From the NCBI GenBank assembly GCA_019243595.1, contig JAFAUA010000020.1, positions 1-5,048 of the forward strand: a stretch of DNA of 5,048 bases, written 5' to 3'. How positions within the stretch are numbered: the stretch's first letter is position 1; each line of letters opens with the position of its first letter. A model generated the notes under the pieces. That model was not told where the DNA came from. It saw only the letters and a program-made list of their open reading frames with translations, and did no database searches. Both the position numbers and the translations under genes were made by a program. Positions 4,645-5,048 of the stretch are shown here, piece after piece. This DNA comes from Acidimicrobiia bacterium (GTDB lineage: Bacteria; Actinomycetota; Acidimicrobiia; Acidimicrobiales; AC-14).

Positions 4645-5048
4645 ATGGATGACGTCACCGGCGAGGTCACGGACCTCCTCCAGCACCTCATCCGCAACGC
4701 CTGTGTGAACGACGGCGCACCCGATTCCGGCGAGGAATCGCGCAACGCCGACGTGCTGGAGTCCTACCTCGAGGGATCGGGGATCGACCTCGAGCGCTAC
4801 GAGCCCGTGCCCAGCCGGGCCAGCCTCGTGGGGCGTATCGAGGGGCGCGATCGCGACGCCCCGACCCTGCTGCTGATGGGCCACACGGACGTCGTGCCGG
4901 CCAATCCCGACGGCTGGCAGCGAGATCCGTTCGGTGGCGAGCTGGTCGACGGCGAGATCTGGGGCCGCGGCGCCATCGACATGCTCAACCTCACGGCGTC
5001 GATGGCGGTGGCGACCCGCCATTTGGCCGACGACGGGTTCCGGCCTGC
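4645..5048 (+). CDS. M20-family metallopeptidase/deacylase, N-terminal part (3' end outside window)
   Basis: Start of a zinc-dependent amidohydrolase of the M20/M25/M40 group (ArgE, DapE, carboxypeptidase G2 relatives), which cleave peptide or N-acyl amide bonds in the cytoplasm. The window shows 134 of the roughly 400-450 residues expected. Motif one, MGHTDVVP, gives metal ligand H80 and catalytic-support D82. The following NPDGWQRDPFGGELVDGEIWGRGAIDM is the family's second motif with bridging metal ligand D112. After D112-M the usual Lys-Gly is replaced by LNLTAS, a variant I recall from actinobacterial members rather than a defect. The remaining catalytic Glu and ligands lie beyond the window. 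ATG 4645 is chosen; an overlapping ATG at 4649 is out of frame. The exact substrate (acetylornithine, succinyl-DAP, dipeptide or other) cannot be decided from this part. Confidence 0.93.
   Translation, partial: MDDVTGEVTDLLQHLIRNACVNDGAPDSGEESRNADVLESYLEGSGIDLERYEPVPSRASLVGRIEGRDRDAPTLLLMGHTDVVPANPDGWQRDPFGGELVDGEIWGRGAIDMLNLTASMAVATRHLADDGFRP

Noticed and set aside
4627..5022. N-terminal extension of the nuclease up to 5022 on the minus strand
   Set aside because: This stretch is antisense to the peptidase gene, which has clear M20 motifs, and the nuclease domain begins near residue 10 from the 4626 start.

Overview
This is a GC-rich window with strong G/C bias at third codon positions. It contains an ANTAR-domain regulator, a Zc3h12a-like nuclease with a lysine/alanine tail, and bacterial class I P450s. 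These point to an actinobacterium, possibly Acidimicrobiia or a relative; the lineage is inferred from gene content and style only.

Layout. (1) 1-1817, plus strand: the 3' part of one cytochrome P450 and a complete second P450, joined by an ATGA overlap and so probably translationally coupled. (2) 1824-2381, minus strand: a small ANTAR protein with a perfect Shine-Dalgarno, followed by a 79-residue conserved-looking protein of unknown function. Together they look like a two-gene operon converging on the P450s. (3) 2382-2726: a divergent intergenic region of about 345 bp with a perfect 7-bp inverted repeat (2576-2596) and a second, imperfect palindrome (2636-2654). (4) 2727-3338, plus strand: a DsbA/FrnE-family thiol oxidoreductase. 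Its CPWC active site reads TGA-Pro-Trp-Cys, and a hairpin that fits the bacterial SECIS rules follows. (5) 3340-4626, minus strand: an NYN/Zc3h12a-like nuclease with an S1 domain and a histone H1-like Lys/Ala tail, ending one base from the selenoprotein stop codon. (6) 4645-5048, plus strand: the start of an M20-family metallopeptidase, divergent from the nuclease gene with 18 bp between the start codons.

The main result is the selenoprotein. Ordinary gene calling stops at the TGA or starts at the internal ATG at 2913, giving a 141-residue protein with no active site. Reading through the TGA restores a normal 203-residue cytoplasmic FrnE-like protein with selenocysteine at the attacking redox position. 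Two other genes with well-defined 3' ends here (the first P450 and the nuclease) end in TGA, and Trp is TGG, so local recoding explains this better than a changed genetic code. No selenocysteine-machinery genes lie in the window.

The P450s, ANTAR pair, selenoprotein, nuclease and peptidase do not form one obvious pathway. The window reads as several short neighbouring transcription units with very tight convergent and divergent junctions.
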